Assembly (NCBI GenBank): GCA_009760855.2
Contig: WPIO01000056.1
Span: 1,308,501-1,372,500 of the forward strand
Reading direction: 5' to 3'
Length of the DNA: 64,000 nucleotides
DNA from: Cristatella mucedo
Lineage: Eukaryota > Bryozoa > Phylactolaemata > Cristatellidae
Shown here: one piece after another, positions 47,491 to 59,205 of the stretch
Layout: each line of letters starts with the position of its first letter
Position numbering within the stretch: position 1 is the first letter of the stretch
Notes under the pieces: model-generated
Seen by the model: the letters and a program-made list of their open reading frames with translations, nothing else
Database searches by the model: none
What the model was told of the DNA's origin: nothing
Translations under genes and position numbers: made by a program

Positions 47491-48013
47491 AACAACATTA
47501 ATAATATTATTGTTATTAAATGCACTAGGCATGGATTAGGAGACGCAGTATGGACGAACCGCAGTCTTTTTATCAGATACAGAATTTGCACGAAATTTCT
47601 GCTTTTAGCGTGACTCGGTGATCAATTTTTTTTAGCACGATACTAGGTCAGTACGCCAATTCTGCATCGGTTCAATGTTTCCAATAGTCCTGAAGGTCGT
47701 TGAGTTATGAAGGCTCTATGCTGCAGGAAGTTTTCAGGAGGGACGCGAAGAGACCAATCCCAGACGAGCACATAAGCTGTCCGTTGATAATCGATGGTCG
47801 GTTCAATATAGCGTCATCAGCACAAAGTGTCTCTTTTGAGTTGCAGCTACAGAGAACATCACCCAACTCCTCACAGGTCGTGGCATGGTGAGTCAGGAGA
47901 GGGTAGTGAAAGAACTTACCTTAAACTCGCGCTCAGCTGCAAAAGCAAGAGGGAGATTGTGAGGAATGCCGAGAAAAGTAAAAAGTCTCCAATCTCTTGT
48001 GACGCCGTAAAGA

Positions 48014-48275
48014 CTTTACTTTTAGTGGGTCCCTGTGATTCTTCCTTGATGTGCTTATGCGTGCTGACACTGTGCATGTTGCCACTAACCACATTTGCAT
48101 GCTGACCCTGTGCATGTCACCCTTAACCATATTATTCAATTGGTTTGTTTTTCAAGCATGATTTTACTTACCATTCAATTGCATTTCACTTTGCAGCAAA
48201 TTTAAAGCGCCTAGAGAGAGATTAAGTTCTCTGAGGGCGCTCTATCAAGTGAATTGTTATTATTATTATTATTGT
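48014..48275 (+). mobile_element. LINE L-B 3' tail
   Basis: 5'-truncated piece beginning 'gtgggtccctgtgattcttcc', tail block at 48206-48245, (TTA)n end. Abuts the end of inverted arm 1. Confidence 0.8.
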
Positions 48276-48319
48276 AATTAAATACGGAGAATCGAAGCCA
48301 CGCCCCGCGCGAATACTCG

Positions 48320-48790
48320 AATGAAATGTATCTGCGTCTGTAACTCAACAAGGTCATAAAGACCATGTGGGTGTTACGCAGGAGACTTTTGTATAATGCA
48401 CTCACAGCCTAAGCGGCTTTTGGTACGCATTCGGTAGCCAACAGACTTCGTTTCACGCAACAAAGAGAAAATAGGAAGCATGGCAGAGTCAGGAGAGCAA
48501 TTGAGGTAGTGAGTAGCATGGAAGTAGCAGCCCAGGACCACTGAAAAGGACGAGCTATTGTTGGCAGTAGGAGAGTAGTTGCCGATGCGTAAGAATTGTG
48601 GAAGCGAGTTCCACAGTCTAGGACCTGCAGGGCTAAAGCTTCTGTCGCCAACGGCCTTTAAGTGGAGGAATGGGACAGCCAATTTATTGTCCACAAAGGA
48701 CCTGAGGGCACGAACAGGCTGAAACTGATGCAGCAGTTCAGCTAGGTACGAATGAGCCAAGCCGTGACCTTGGCCTTGTGGTCAGCATGG
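48320..48790 (-). mobile_element. LINE L-A 3' fragment
   Basis: The minus frame 48374-48760 (128 codons) reads SYLAELLHQFQPVRALRSFV to the L-A stop. Independent of the arm copies: about 10% different. Confidence 0.85.
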
Positions 48791-48999
48791 CTACACTCAG
48801 AAGAGAGCTAACAGGATTCAGTATATATGAGTAGCCACGTGAGTGATTCGACTTTTTTAGGCGCTGTAGAAGTTAATGACCCTTTTATTCTAATATCGGC
48901 CGCCGCTTTGAGAATCTACGGGGAAATTAATATACATATCAATGCAATACATGTATAGTATATTTGTAGTGTACGTATGAAGAGCTCAAAATAATAATA

Positions 49000-49195
49000 T
49001 TAACAATACAGTTGTATAGCGCCCTCCTAGTACTGAATCTCTTTCTAGGCACTTTACACATGCCGTAAAGAAATACGATCGATCGATTAGCCGTATCATG
49101 TACAATGTCATCAAGCATGACATGGTTAGAGGTGAAGAAAAAACCATGACCTACAGGGACCTTTAAATGCTAATCACGATTGCCTTGCTCGCGAT
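49000..49195 (-). mobile_element. LINE L-B tail fragment
   Basis: AAT repeats, 'agcgccctcctagtactgaatc', 'gcactttacacatgccgtaaag', then 'catgacatggttagaggtga': L-B order on the minus strand, decayed. Confidence 0.55.
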
Positions 49196-49329
49196 CTTAA
49201 ACGTACTACGGACCAGCCGATTGAATGCTTGGAGAGCCGATCATAAAGTTCCCGTCTTCCTTTTTGCTCCAAACGCCATTCTGGCAATGAGCATTTCTGG
49301 ATATGGCTCTAGGCCTGTCCCGTCGAAAA

Positions 49330-49700
49330 GCCACTAACACTGAATGAGAGTTACGGTGCGACGATTTTCCTGGAGCACTCAAGCTTAGCAGGCTTTTGAT
49401 TTGTCTGCGGTAATAAACGGACTCCGTTGAACGCAACAAAGATAAAGTGAGATGTGTATGAGATGAGTCTTCTTTGAAAAGTCTAGGACCCTAAGTGCAA
49501 AGCTTCTGTTGCCAACAACGATCAAGTAAAAGAATTGCACAGTTAATGTAAGGTTGTGGCATTGCTTGTGGGCATGAAGATGCCACCAAAGTGGTCATTT
49601 AATCATTAGCAGTAGAGGCGTGAAGGCCTTTTTGGTAGCTCGGCCAGTACTGAGTCGCAGCAGTCCAGCAGAGACAAAACCGGGCATCTAGCAAGATCTC
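49330..49700 (-). mobile_element. LINE L-A fragment, old
   Basis: 'ggagcactcaagcttagcaggctttt', 'aaagcttctgttgccaaca' and 'ggcctttttggtagctcggcc' follow the L-A order on the minus strand with many changes. Confidence 0.55.
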
Positions 49701-49719
49701 TACCCAGTTACTGATGTAA

Positions 49720-49895
49720 ATGGTCCCTTTTCGTTCTTCGTGTGCATATAACTGGTTACCCTATGCCTCCTGCTAGCGGATGTTACCAAAAATCATTTTG
49801 TAAAGCTTTCTATACAGCATCTGTGAGGTAGTCAGAAAGAGATTCTGTTCTCTGAGAGTGCTATTCAAACGTATTGTTATTATTATTATTATTCC
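49720..49895 (+). mobile_element. LINE L-B-like tail
   Basis: 'cagaaagagattctgttctctgagagtgctattcaaac' followed by (TTA)n. Confidence 0.55.
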
Positions 49896-50744
49896 TGGAT
49901 GGGAATCGAACCCGACAATTGGCTGTGGAGGCTGTCTCGTGCACTAACTTTAAAGCGTCAAGACACGGTTAGCACCACACCAGCATTCCTTGCATGCGAC
50001 GACGGTCGCTCTCCGGAACTTACGGTTTGGGAGAGGCAAGACACAAACTTCACTGGTAAATTTCACTGGTCTTACGTAGGTAATCAGTGGCGGTATGACA
50101 GTACGCTTGCATCTCGACCCTAAAAATTGTTGGGTAATTCACATCATTTAAAACGCATTACAACTGTTTCGCAATCATTTCCTCGAGAATCTCGTGCACA
50201 AACGGAAGAACGGGGACGGAGCGATAACAAGTTTAGGCATCGGGGTGAAATAGGAAGTTTTTTACCGCATTGATCGAGCGATGAACGACTTGAAAATGGC
50301 TGCATAAAACATCCGTTCGTCCATTGAAGCGCTAAAAAATGCACTAAAGCAGGGCTAAGATTTCCATCAGCCAAGACCAAATAGGGGGTAGACACGCTGT
50401 TGGTGAAGAGATCCTTTTAATTACCTTATTTATGGTATTCCCTAATTCGGCGGACCCTTAAGCATTTGTTACGGGAGTTCTCTGTGTGCGAATCAATACT
50501 GGAAGTGGATGGAGTGGACGAGGTGTCATGCATAACTAACGTAATGTCAAGTCCCCTCACCTTTCAAATAGGATGTTGTTATACCACTAGTTAAGAAAGT
50601 GACAGTAGACCAAGAGGACTCGAGCTGCTTCCATCGAGTCTGCCTTCTTCCGTTCATTGAGTTATTCTTGAGCGTCTCTCATTTCGCCTGGGAATAACTG
50701 ATACTGCACTGCCATGTTTCAGGTTATATCTCAGGGAGAGACTC

Positions 50745-51905
50745 TAGAGTATTGATGTGAACGGACAGCGATTATTTGAGGAACTACTTAAGTACACGGT
50801 ACCTCGGGGCTCTGTGCTCAGTCCACCTCTTTTCAGTTTATATTCTCCCTCTTGCTGATGTAATCTCCCAGCATAGCCTAAGCTTTCACTTCTATAATAA
50901 TAATAATACACTTGATAAAGCATTCTCAGAGAACTCAATCTCTTTCTAGGTGCTTCACATTTGCTGCAAGTATTTATGCAGATGACAGTCAGTTCTACCT
51001 TTACTTGAATCCCTCCCAGACCTCTAGCACGTCAATTCACTAAACCTCTCAACTGCATGTATTGAGGATATCTGCACATGAATGGCAGCAAACTTTCTTA
51101 AATTGAATGACAACAAAACCAACTTACTAGTTATGGGCAAAGCAAATGTGATTCAGAAATTGGAAAACCTATAGCTCATAATCGGCACCACCAGCATATC
51201 TCGCGTTGAATCTGAAAGTAATCCATGTGTCCTGCTCCAAAGCGACCTTTCATTAGACGACTACATCGGCTCCACAGTCAAGTCTGCCTAGCTACACAAA
51301 AATGCTATAATTCGGGCTTTTTTAGATAGGAATATCACATCTAAATTCCGACCTGCACTGGCTACCAGTCAAGCAACGGATTGCCTTTAAGGTTTTATCG
51401 CTCACTTTTAGGTCACTTCATTCTTTGGCACCAGCCTATCTCTCAGATATGCTCCCCCATCAGGCCAAGCATCTTACCACCGCTTTTCGGAATCCAACAA
51501 TCTACAAATACCCCGTACAAACCTCAAATCCTTTGGAGACCGTGCATTTAGTTCGTATGCTCCCAAAGCCTGGAACTCCCTCCCGACCTGCGTCAGAACA
51601 TCCCCGGACCTGACCACATTTAAAAAGAATTTAAAAACATACCTATTTAGGACAACATTTAGTGGGTCCCTGTGATTCGTCCTTGATGTGCTTATGCGTG
51701 CTGACACTGTGCATGCTGCCACTAACCACATTTGCATGCTGACCCTGTGCATGTCACCCCTAACCATGTTATTCATTTTGTTTGTTTATCAAGCATGATT
51801 TTACTCACCATTCAATTGCATTTCTCTTTGCAGCAAATTTAAAGCGCCTAGAGAGAGATTAAGTTCTCTAAGCTCGCTTTATCAAGCACATTATTAGTAT
51901 TATCA
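50745..51905 (+). mobile_element. LINE L-B, ~1.1-kb defective copy
   Basis: Starts in reverse transcriptase ('gtacctcggggctctgtgctcagtcc', the QGSVLGP block), then IYADDSQFYLYLNPSQ, about 51100 with the LND(N/D)KT(N/E)LLVMGK block, C-terminal block at 51490-51640 and the tail block at 51842-51882. Stops and shifts throughout. A reversed L-B tail (50896-50970) interrupts it just before YADD. Confidence 0.8.
50896..50970 (-). mobile_element. L-B tail nested inside another L-B
   Basis: 'aataataatac acttgataaagc...gagaactcaatctctttctagg' is the reverse complement of an L-B tail, splitting the host copy between 'ctttcacttctat' and 'atttatgcagatgacag'. Confidence 0.7.
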
Positions 51906-52640
51906 ATATGATTAAATTGTTCCATGCATTTGTGGCATCCCGCCTAGATTTCTAGAACTCACTGCTTGCTGGTCTATCGATCTGTGCAATCAGGTGCTTA
52001 AAGGTAGTCCAAAACTCTGCAGTTAGGCTTGTCTGTCGTGAACGTCACAGTTGTGGCATGACACTTATTCTCACCGACCTGCACTAGCTCCCTGTCAAGC
52101 AACGCAGTGACTTCAAGGTTATGCCACTCTCCTTTAGATCCCTTCGTTCTTTGTCTGCTACATACCTGTCAGATCTACTCCCCAACCAGGCTATGCATCG
52201 TACTACCCGCTTTTTGGAATCAAATTGTTAATCAATGCCTCCCACGAACCTAAACTTCTTTAGAAGACCATGCCTTTAGTTTGTATACTCCCAAAGCGTG
52301 GAACTCACTACAGACTTGCGTCACGACATCTCCTGACTTGACAACATTTGAAAAGAAATAAAAAATGCATCTATTCACAGCTATTTGTGGGTCCCTGTGA
52401 TTCTTCCTTTATGTGCTTATGCGTGCTGAAACTGTGCTTGCTGCCGCTAACCATTGAAGCGTGCTGACCCTGTGCAGGTCATTTCTAACCACGTTATGCT
52501 TCTTGTCATTTAAAATGCTACAACTAATGATTTGATCATGCATCTTTTGCAACAAATGTAAAGTGCGTAGAAATAGACTAGGTTCTCTTAGGGAGTTATA
52601 CAAAAATGTATTTTTCTTAGTGTTATTATTGATACGTGTT
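51906..52640 (+). mobile_element. LINE L-B, second tandem-positioned fragment
   Basis: Follows the previous copy directly: 'cccgcctagatttctagaactcactgcttgctgg' (SRLDF.NSLLAG), through the C-terminal block (52260-52370) to 'gaaatagactaggttctcttagg' and TTA repeats. Defective. Confidence 0.7.
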
Positions 52641-53488
52641 TTCAAATTGGATTGCATAAGCCTGCTGCGAAGATGAGAAGTGGTTTGGGCTACAGGCATC
52701 GAGCTCTGCGACGGGGTATCGGACTGTTTTAGATGGCACCTAATAAATAGGCCTCAAGAGCGGTGCTCTTTATTTTGGGGATATTCAGAGACTTCCCAGC
52801 ATATGCTCTAAAACTATTTTTATATGTGCTAAAAACACCTTCTTATTGTCGCTTATTTGAGCTTAAATATCGAGAAACTTCTTTAAGACTCGGCTGCCAT
52901 TTATTTTTAAAAGGCCTATAACAGCCTATAAATAACTGATTTTAATTTGCTACTCGCTACTAGAATAAACAATTCCGACAAACTACGTGAATAAATGTAT
53001 CGTTTATCTTTGAAAATTTAAGCTTTGAGTGCCATTCTTACGCCCGCTGCGACCGGCGAACAGCGAGCGTATCTGCTGCGTGTCTTACGCAGGTCCAGGT
53101 GAGAAGGGGAAACCCGCACGGGTGGTCTGCCGCATAGTCCTCGATGGATCACAGTCTGGGTAATCGAGCACTTTCACACTCAATTGACAATTGACGGATC
53201 AAGAAACTCAAAATTCCAGGAGTAATAAATTCTTAATACGCAATGAGAAAGCTGATACACGATCATCTCACCGGTTTCATTGAAAGCGAGTGCACAGATC
53301 GGAGAAAGAATGGACACAGTTGTACTCCCCTACTACCTAATACGCTTGAAATATCTTAACATCTTAAATATCTTAAAAGATGGAGTGTGCTTTATACAAG
53401 ACCATTTTTGTTTGTGGTGCCGTGTGTACGTGAAAAAATGAGCACTATTACGGCGGCTTACTCAACCCGATCCATTATTACTACCTTA

Positions 53489-53701
53489 TTATTTGTCTTT
53501 ATCAGAAGCTCTTCTGTTTGACATGGCTTCGTCAAATGTTTCCGCTTTCGCTGCTCCCAGTGAAGTCTTTAAGAACACCGGAGCTTCAGCCGTCTTAAGC
53601 GCAAACAGGAATTGGAGCTCTCTGCACAGGGCGATGATACGCTGCCCTGTTGTAATTCCGTCGTTACCGGAACTGAAGATGCAGCCGCCATGTGTGCTCA
53701 C
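53489..53701 (-). other. Candidate coding exon nested in opsin intron 3
   Basis: Minus-strand open stretch with coding-like composition after a 'ctacttaaacag' acceptor-like site. It reads STHGGCIFSSGNDGITTGQR, later ALCRELQFLFALKTAEAPVF, ending ASDKDK and TAA. About 70 residues, no family recognised. The same junction AACAG/GTGAGC could instead be a donor for the frame upstream. The plus strand is also open here, so the direction is uncertain. Confidence 0.3.
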
Positions 53702-53777
53702 CTGTTTAAGTAGACAAATACATATAAGCTCGCTCATGAAGTGCAAGCTAGTTGGATTGCAGTTAGCAACAGCATAA

Positions 53778-54350
<573 letters not shown>

Positions 54351-54552
54351 ATTATTTTTACTTCCACGTCGGTAAACATTGATAACGTGAGTAGCTCTGG
54401 GGAAGATGGCACAGGCAAAAACTACAAACGAACCTCAGGAAAATGGACAAAGGGACAGATATCCTGCTTTTACACATAGACTTTGCTGGGTCTGTCCTAT
54501 TGGAGGTATTCATTCGAAGGGTATTTAATAATATAAATTATGCAATTATGTT

Positions 54553-54690
54553 GTCAGAAGGTTGGTCCAGTGGTTAAGGTGCTCGCCCAACCAAGGTCTG
54601 GCTGAGGTCGTGGGCTCGAGCCCGGAGACATATGTGAAGCGCCTGAATAGAGATTAGATTCTCTTGGGGTGCTATACAAATGAATGAATT
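54553..54690 (+). mobile_element. tRNA-derived SINE, copy 2, in opsin intron 3
   Basis: A-box-like TGGTCCAGTGG at about 54557, 'ctcgcccaaccaaggtctggctgagg', B-box-like GGGCTCGAGCCC at about 54611, tail 'gaagcgcctgaatagagat...gtgctatacaaatg'. Same orientation as the opsin, about 350 bp before exon 4. Confidence 0.75.
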
Positions 54691-55037
54691 ATAAAAGGTA
54701 TCTGTGCAACTCAATTTTACTAAAAATATATAATAGAATGCACAGTGTGCATACTCTCACACTTGTATTAAGAAAGTTGACTCCATTAAATGAAATTCTA
54801 ATTATCCCACGTTGTCCCTCCGCATAAGTTTTCATTTCTGTCCAGGTGTCGGCGGTACCTGTTCAAGCTAAGTAGATTTGTACCTGACGTACTTGCGTGC
54901 CTGCATTTATCAAGTCTCTCTTAGAAAATTTAGTTATTTGATAATGCTGAGTAAATGTTTTAGTCCTATTGCTATAGTTTCACATCCGTCAGAGCATACA
55001 AGCTAACTGACTAACGACTGTTCTTTTATATTTTTAG

Positions 55038-55203
55038 CCGTATACATGGCCGTGTGGACGCCGTACGCAATTGTTACACTCTGGGCCACGTTTGGTGATG
55101 CATCGGTTATTCCGCCATCGGGCTTGGGATTTCCTTCACTGCTAGCAAAGACGTCTATGACTCTCAATCCGATGGTGTACATCCTCACCTCCAACGTCTA
55201 CAG
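55038..55203 (+). CDS. Peropsin-like opsin, exon 4 (TM6 end to TM7)
   Basis: 166 bp after 'ttatatttttag', donor gtaaat with two bases of an Arg/Ser codon. Residues 262-316. Contains VWTPYA (W268, P270), then LWATFGD and IPP, a combination matching vertebrate peropsin ECL3 (LWASFGD...IPP). It is followed by LLAKTSMTLNPMVYI: K299 is the retinal Schiff-base lysine and NPMVY (305-309) the NPxxY motif. All residues needed for retinal binding are present. Lies 9.3 kb downstream of exon 3. Confidence 0.92.
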
Positions 55204-55376
55204 GTAAATTGTCGCTTATTTCGCGTTACCAAAAATTGATAAACAAGTGTCCAAAGATATGGATCCTGTTTTGGTCGTGAGATGCAGGATGCAGGTAAAA
55301 GGTATCTCCAAAAGGGTTTCAGTGCTAAGCTAGTATGAACAGAATGATTTATTTCTACAATAAATTTCGCCTTCAG

Positions 55377-55404
55377 ACATGCACAGCGCAATAATTTAGT
55401 TTAA
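55377..55404 (+). CDS. Peropsin-like opsin, candidate terminal exon 5
   Basis: After a 173-bp intron a 'ttcgccttcag' acceptor is followed in the correct phase by one base completing Arg317, then HAQRNNLV and TAA. This gives a complete 325-residue opsin with a very short C-tail. No later exon with a longer tail (basic helix 8, palmitoyl cysteines) was found, but one could be short and missed. Confidence 0.45.
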
Positions 55405-58190
55405 AAATAGTGCAACAATAATACATTTGGGTAGGGATCTCTGAGAACGTAATCTATTTATTGGTGCTTTAAATATAGCGCAATAAAAATCAAGCACGCC
55501 GCCATAAAAATAACTAGACTGTCGCGGCTATGACATATTTGCGATACTTCTAGTTAATCCTGTTCTTCCAACAAGTCGCAAGGCTTGGTATTAATTTAAT
55601 AGTTCATCGAAATACTTTGCCAAGTTTTAGCAGCTTCTTTTGTGCGGACATGCCCTGAGGTTAGGTTTTTTTGGGAAAGCCTATTATTTAGCAATACTCT
55701 TGAAAATACAATAAGATATATCTGCCATTAGCAGTAGTCCAGATTCGTAGTGACTCTGTGTGTGTTGTGTTGTTTCGCAAGGATTTCTGATAACATAAAT
55801 ATACCGATTGGCATATTCAATAGGCTTAGAAAACGTAATGGAAATTATTAAAATTCTTCGAAGTGAATGATTTAAGAAGCACGTTAACATGCTCATATGG
55901 ACCCTCGGGGTATGAACCAGGCTGGTACGCAACTAACTGACAGCAGCCACAGTGTCGCAATATATCACATGTCAGACTTACTAGATGCCTTGGGGGCTGC
56001 TTAAAAGTGGTATCTTCTATGCAACAATTTTTTAATTGAAAGCCTGATGTTCGCAATTGAAGTCCTGTAGCACGATATTGTATATGATGTAGTAGTACTA
56101 CGTACACAGTGATACGATATAGATATACTTACACAGTTATGTACTGCATTTTGAGCGCCTGGCAGTAGTTTGCAAAAGTGTGTTACGTTGTAACGAAAAA
56201 AGCTAACTTACTAGTTCACTAACTGCGTTATGCAAGGAGGAAAACGTTTTGCATTCGCTTTCATCGCATAGACACAGTAGTTTCAGGACATGGACATTTT
56301 CGTAATTTTGGTCAAATACGGGGTCCACTTTTATCGAAATTAAAGAAGGTGCCCCAATGAACTTAATAAATGAAGCAGTGTTAGCGCTGTTGTATGGAAG
56401 TCTCTATTGAACGTGGCAGGTGTAACACAATTTGTATCCTAAGCTACTGCAATACTAGCATTACTACTGCAATACGCACTTTATTTCGATCGGCCGTAGC
56501 TCTACGTCAAGAAGCACATCGGCTGCTAGTTCCCGTTACTAGCTTTTAGTTCTTAGGCTCGGGATACCGGAAGCGGAACCGCTTGGTATCTTGGTTCTCG
56601 TCTCGCACTCCGCACTCGCTCCTCCGACCCTCGAGTCCTTCACTTGTGCCGACCTCAAATCGTTCGGAGATGTGCATTCAGTTCTATTCACCCACAGCTG
56701 AAATCCTCTACCGATCTGATATCGCTGCGTCTCCTGACTTAATAGGTATGTAAAAAGAAGCTAAAATACCCATCTCTTCTTCAAATCATGTGCTTGCTCT
56801 AGGTAAACCGTCCTTCCTGTGATTTATGAGAGAAACAACTCGAAATTGTATCAGTCAGTGTAAACTGATATACTTTCTTTTCACCCTACTTGAAGTGCTT
56901 GTGCAAAATTTGGTTCACATCTGTAAGCGTAGCAACGCTATATTTTTATCGTTTTAGATGCAAAAATTAACTTTCTCAAGCCCAAACGCCGAACTTTCAG
57001 TTTCGCTTTCGTAATAAAGGTAGATGCAAGTAAGCATCACATTGGATTCTAATAATAGCCTGAGAGGCGTCTTATACGAGTGCTAATGAAGATATCACAG
57101 AAAGACTTTACTCTGACCTGCAATCATAACTTAAGTCCGAATAGTCAAGCTGCGAGTCTTTAGGCGAGACCGCAGCCTGAGTCGTGTCCCAAAATGTCTA
57201 AACTTGGTCTTGGGAGCTCAAAAAAGGGCATCGGAGGTCATGCAAGGTCAGTAGAGGTTATTGCATTGGTTCGCCAAGCTCGAGCAAAAGGTAAGTCGTT
57301 TGATTCAAAAAATTATCTATTTACATAGCGCCAGAAGAAATATATCGGCTATCACCCGACTTGCGGCAGGCAACAAAGGCCTCAGGACTCAAATCCATTT
57401 ATTTTTTAAATTTCATTTTTCATTTCAATTAGCTAATTCATGTGAGGCCAATAATTGCGCAGGCGTGAGCTTTTAAGTTTAAAATCCTTCTTTATGAGAG
57501 CAGGGAGTATTTGGAAAATTATTTTGAATAAGCATTGCCATAGTTTTTAGGAGAAGCGATACTTTTTTACATGTGAGATCTTGGATATATTCCTTGTTAA
57601 GTTAAATGCAGCATAAGCTGAATATCAAGCTTTCGGCCATCTGCAACAAACAGTGCCGTCTTCAAAGCTTGATCGATCATATCCAGTGAAATATCTTTTC
57701 CAGAGAAAAGTTGAAAAATATTTACAGAGTTAGAGAAACTAGGGTTCAGCCTGCTACGAATACCTCAGTGGCAATGAGGTCGATGGTGGCTGGTGTGACA
57801 GGGAACGTCGACAATGGTAAGAACTTTGGGGAACGTTGAAAATATCATTGCATAAACGGCTAATGCAATAAAGGCTAATGCTTAACGCAGCAATCCCAAA
57901 TGTGCAGATGCTTCCTTAGTTCATTGCGCCTCGCCAAGTGATATTTGATATTTGATTGGGTATTTTCCTTAACACTATAAGCAGTAGGTAGTGACTTACG
58001 ATTTTCAAGCGTGTCTCGTACGTTTGGACATAAAGAAACGTGCCACTCCTTTAAGGAAACAGATGCCGAGCTGATCTGAGTAAAACATAACCATCATCGC
58101 TCCGTTCGAGTATTTTCATGTTACTTCATTAAGTCTTGATGCTACCGTGTTCACTCAATACTTGATCTTTAACAATACATTTAATAAATT
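55405..58190. other. No gene recognised; one old L-B remnant
   Basis: AT-rich sequence downstream of the opsin. 56580-56780 resembles a decayed L-B C-terminal block ('aaatcgttcggagatgtgcattcag', 'gtaaaaagaagctaaaatacccatc'). Nothing else supported. Confidence 0.5.
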
Positions 58191-58194
58191 TGAA

Positions 58195-58340
58195 AGAACT
58201 AGTACAACTATTATATTACTATATTATTATATACTATTATTATTTATTATTTAATTATTATATTATATTATATATTATATATTATTATATATTATAATAT
58301 TATATTATAATATTATATTATCAGTACTATTATAAGCTTA
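58195..58340. repeat. (ATT/TATTA)n AT-rich low-complexity
   Basis: About 140 bp of almost pure A/T with irregular TATTA units. Confidence 0.9.
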
Positions 58341-58587
58341 AAATAACATATTATTTGCTATATTACATGGTCCCGTACTGACCTGCACTAGTGTTTTTTA
58401 AATTATTCTACATTTAGTTTTGAGCACCCTGTACCAGAAGGGTCTCTGTCAAGTTCAGATAAGCCTTCGATCATACGTTGTTTAAGGTTAACTTTTGTGT
58501 GTTCGGATCTTTGCATAGAATTAGGTACACAAGCAATATCATGGGACGATGAATTTTTAGCACTGCAAGTCTTCTTTTGAGCTATCT

Positions 58588-58626
<39 letters not shown>
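58588..58626. repeat. (CT)n microsatellite
   Basis: About 38 bp of uninterrupted CT. Confidence 0.95.
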
Positions 58627-58628
<2 letters not shown>

Positions 58629-58684
58629 AGTCTGCTATTTTTAAGTTTTTGCACAATTACTTCATTTAAATTTAATTTAATGTT

Positions 58685-59130
58685 CTCTATCTGTAACTCT
58701 ACCAAGCCCCAAAGACTAAGTAGGTGTCTCAAAGGAGAGCTGTGTACAGATCAGTCAAAATACAACGCGGCTTTCGGGTATGCATGTGGTAGCTAACAGA
58801 CTTGCTCTCACGCAACATTGAGAAAATGATAAACATATCTGTGTCAGGAGAGCGGTCGTGGAAGGTTCGTAGCAGCACGGACACAGCATCTCCGGATAGC
58901 AGCTGGTAATAATGCCCACACTCGTCAGCAGGAGAATCGATGTCGTTGCATGAAAACTGTAAAAGCGAATTCCATAGTATAAGACCTGCAGAGAAAACCG
59001 TCTGTTGCTAAATGTCTACAAGCGTGTGGGATAGAGCACCTAGGCGCAATTTTGTATATGAAATCAGCCGCCGCAGCGGCTGCCGACGATCGATAGATGT
59101 GGTGCACAAGCTCGGCAGAGCTAATATTTC
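58685..59130 (-). mobile_element. LINE L-A 3' fragment
   Basis: 'tctgtaactctaccaagcc', 'gcggctttcgggtatgcatg' and 'ggtagctaacagacttgctctcacgcaac' match the L-A 3' end on the minus strand. Diverged. Confidence 0.65.
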
Positions 59131-59205
59131 AAGTGCTCAGCTGAGCTCTGAGCTGCACTGCTACGAGGGCCTCTGCCGGGTACTCCGAGTGCGCTTAAGT
59201 AAAGT

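Larger units (their letters stand above)
46020..48013 (+). repeat. Inverted arm 1 (partner 59206-61201)
   Basis: About 2 kb nearly identical to the reverse complement of 59206-61201, including the same 1-bp frame shift in the L-A ORF and the same L-B/L-A junction. It contains L-B tail, L-A 3' half, then about 500 bp of repeat-D flank (47500-48013). Lies in opsin intron 3. Confidence 0.9.

Noticed and set aside
47700-48105. Small frames repeated at 59161-59518
   Set aside because: Identical because the inverted arms are duplicates. Short, with no motif, within repeat-D flank.
54557-54630. Possible functional tRNA gene from A- and B-box-like blocks
   Set aside because: No cloverleaf can be drawn, the sequence runs into a LINE-like tail, and it recurs at two other sites: a SINE.
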